Source of the DNA: Patescibacteria group bacterium UBA4067
Lineage (GTDB): Bacteria > Patescibacteriota > Minisyncoccia > Minisyncoccales > Minisyncoccaceae
Assembly (NCBI GenBank): GCA_002382025.1
Contig: DFZB01000072.1
Span: 11,683-19,614 of the forward strand
Length of the DNA: 7,932 nt
Direction: 5' to 3'
Part shown: piece after piece, positions 6,509 to 7,932 of the stretch
Numbering within the stretch: the stretch's first letter is position 1
Layout of the letters: each line of letters opens with the position of its first letter
Notes under the pieces: model-generated
What the model was told of the DNA's origin: nothing
Databases searched by the model: none
What the model saw: the letters and a program-made list of their open reading frames with translations, nothing else
Program-made: the position numbers and the translations under genes

Positions 6509-7932
6509 ATGAGTTTAACTAAAATAATTGCCACCGTAGGGCCTGCAATTGATAATACAGAAAAAATAATAGAAGCTATTAATGCTGGGGCTAGTGTTTT
6601 TCGTTTTAATCTAAAACATGGTGATCAGGATTGGCATAGTAATTGTATAACAAAAGTAAAAGAAGCTTCTAATATAACTGGAAAACCAGTAGCAATACTT
6701 TTAGATTTACAAGGACCAGAAATAAGGGTTAAAAAATTAAAAGATAATATCTTTGTTAAAAAAGGAGAGAAAGTAATCTTTACTCAAAATAATGATTTAC
6801 CTGATCCCAATATCACTACTATTCCTGTTTCTGGAAATCTATTTTGGGGAAAACTTTCGTCTAGTAATTTTTTCTTAGACGATGGAAGATTAGAATTTAA
6901 AATTATTAAAAATAATAAAGATACTTTGTTGGCTGAGGTTGTTAGAGAGGGGACTATTAAAAGTCAAAAGAATATTAATTTTCCTGGAATTGAAATACCT
7001 TTGCCTTCGTTATTGGTTAAAGATATAAGAGATTTGTCTTTGGCTTCAAAACACGAAGTTGATTTTATTGCTTTGTCTTTTGTGAGAAATAAAAAAGATA
7101 TTGAACTTTTAAGAAAAAGATTAGAGAATTCAAGTCTTACTACTAAAATTTTAGCTAAAATCGAAACAAGAGCTGCTTTGCATAATTTTGAAGAAATACT
7201 TGATTCTTGTGATGGTATAATGATTGCGAGAGGGGATTTAGGGGTTGAAATTCCATTTGAAGAGGTTCCGTATTATCAAAAAAAAATAATAAAAAGATGT
7301 ATCGAAGTTGGAAAACCAGTAATCACTGCCACACAAATGTTAGAAAGCATGACTGAAACTCCTTTTCCAACAAGAGCTGATGTTTCTGATATTGCTAATT
7401 CAATCTTAGATTATACAGATGCTGTTATGCTTTCAAAAGAAACAACTGTTGGAAAATATCCAATAGAAACAATTTCAACAATGGAAAGAATATGTAAGTT
7501 CTGGGAAAAAGAAAGACCTCCGGTTAAAGACATTAATTTTGAATTAAGTCATCAAACTGATGCAGTTGCTTTTTCAGCATATAATTTATGGCTGAGTCCT
7601 TTTTGCCAAAAAGAAAATATTAAAGCTTTTGTTGTTTTAACAAAAACAGGAATGACTGCTACATCTCTTTCTAGATTACGCCCTAATTTACAAATTATAG
7701 CACTAACTAATAATAAAGAAACTTTAAAACAATTATGTTTATCTTGTGGGGTGGTTCCAATAATCTTTGAAGATGATCTATATAAAAAAAGAAATATTTC
7801 TGATATAGAAAAAATATTATCCTACATAAAAGAAAAAAACTTTGTTAAAAGCAAAGATAAAATTATTATTCTTTACGCAGAAGACTGGGACACTCCTGGC
7901 AAAACAAATATTGTTAGAATACAAGAAATTCC
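6509..7932 (+). CDS. pyk: Pyruvate kinase, 3' end cut by window edge
   Basis: Glycolytic enzyme converting phosphoenolpyruvate and ADP to pyruvate and ATP. The frame opens with ATG at 6509, 4 bases after the carboxyltransferase stop, and stays open for 474 codons plus two bases. That is about full length for bacterial pyruvate kinases; the last residues (GKTNIVRIQEI) look like the usual C-terminal strand, so only a few codons should be missing. Motifs are KIIATVGPA (5-13), RFNLKHG (32-38), LDLQGPEIRV (65-74), the B domain (about 75-165), LAKIET with catalytic Lys217 (215-220), IARGDLGVEIP (239-249) with metal ligand Asp243, and ATQMLESM (274-281). The C-terminal regulatory-type domain includes LTKTGMTATSLSRLRP. 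Unusual features are Lys36 where the potassium-binding Ser normally stands in RLNFSHG, and LSKET in place of LSGET. It probably shares the upstream transcript. Confidence 0.95.
   Translation, partial: MSLTKIIATVGPAIDNTEKIIEAINAGASVFRFNLKHGDQDWHSNCITKVKEASNITGKPVAILLDLQGPEIRVKKLKDNIFVKKGEKVIFTQNNDLPDPNITTIPVSGNLFWGKLSSSNFFLDDGRLEFKIIKNNKDTLLAEVVREGTIKSQKNINFPGIEIPLPSLLVKDIRDLSLASKHEVDFIALSFVRNKKDIELLRKRLENSSLTTKILAKIETRAALHNFEEILDSCDGIMIARGDLGVEIPFEEVPYYQKKIIKRCIEVGKPVITATQMLESMTETPFPTRADVSDIANSILDYTDAVMLSKETTVGKYPIETISTMERICKFWEKERPPVKDINFELSHQTDAVAFSAYNLWLSPFCQKENIKAFVVLTKTGMTATSLSRLRPNLQIIALTNNKETLKQLCLSCGVVPIIFEDDLYKKRNISDIEKILSYIKEKNFVKSKDKIIILYAEDWDTPGKTNIVRIQEI

Larger units (their letters stand above)
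1..7932 (+). other. Lipid-synthesis and pyruvate kinase gene cluster (putative operon)
   Basis: All eight genes lie on the plus strand with junctions, in order, of +2, +5, -11, +2, 0, -4 and +4 bases. No space exists for an ordinary promoter or terminator between them. The content (FabK family, PlsC, biotin carboxylase, carrier, ligase, carboxyltransferase, pyruvate kinase) forms a coherent route from glycolysis to malonyl-CoA and membrane lipids. Both ends run off the window, so the first and last genes of the unit are unknown. The operon claim rests on spacing and shared theme only. Confidence 0.8.

Overview
The window is a single, densely packed, plus-strand gene block from an AT-rich genome (GC roughly 30% by eye). 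It holds eight protein genes, the first cut by the left edge and the last cut by the right edge. Gaps between genes are 0 to 5 bases, and two junctions overlap (11 and 4 bases), so I read the block as one polycistronic unit. No RNA gene, mobile element, CRISPR array, promoter or terminator is visible. There is no gene-free stretch longer than 5 bases.

Layout: (1) 1-984, a 5'-truncated nitronate monooxygenase/FabK-family flavoprotein with a C-terminal cysteine cluster. (2) 987-1931, a second member of that family that looks like the enoyl-ACP reductase FabK. (3) 1937-2566, a PlsC-type lysophosphatidic acid acyltransferase. (4-7) 2556-6504, a biotin-dependent acyl-CoA carboxylase cassette: biotin carboxylase, a small biotin carrier protein, a minimal biotin-protein ligase, and a PccB-type carboxyltransferase. 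(8) 6509 to the right edge, pyruvate kinase, nearly complete.

As a pathway, pyruvate kinase supplies pyruvate, which other genes could turn into acetyl-CoA. The carboxylase would make malonyl-CoA, with its carrier biotinylated by the ligase encoded inside the cassette. FabK would perform the last reduction of fatty acid elongation, and PlsC would attach acyl chains to glycerol phosphate lipids. The theme is fatty acid and phospholipid synthesis fed from lower glycolysis. The acyl-CoA carboxylase resembles the propionyl-CoA carboxylase/actinobacterial type (PccB-like subunit, carrier without a 'thumb') rather than the E. coli AccABCD type.

Organism: all genes read in the standard code, and TGA appears only as the stop of the ligase gene. 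Low GC, extreme compaction, near absence of Shine-Dalgarno sequences and minimal proteins suggest a small-genome bacterium such as a member of the Patescibacteria (CPR), but this is inference and not proven by any marker here. If it is a CPR genome, a fatty acid synthesis cassette would be noteworthy because most of that group are thought to lack the pathway. I see no defence or mobile system. The most unusual local signal is in pyruvate kinase, where the potassium-site serine is replaced by lysine together with other residues typical of potassium-independent enzymes.
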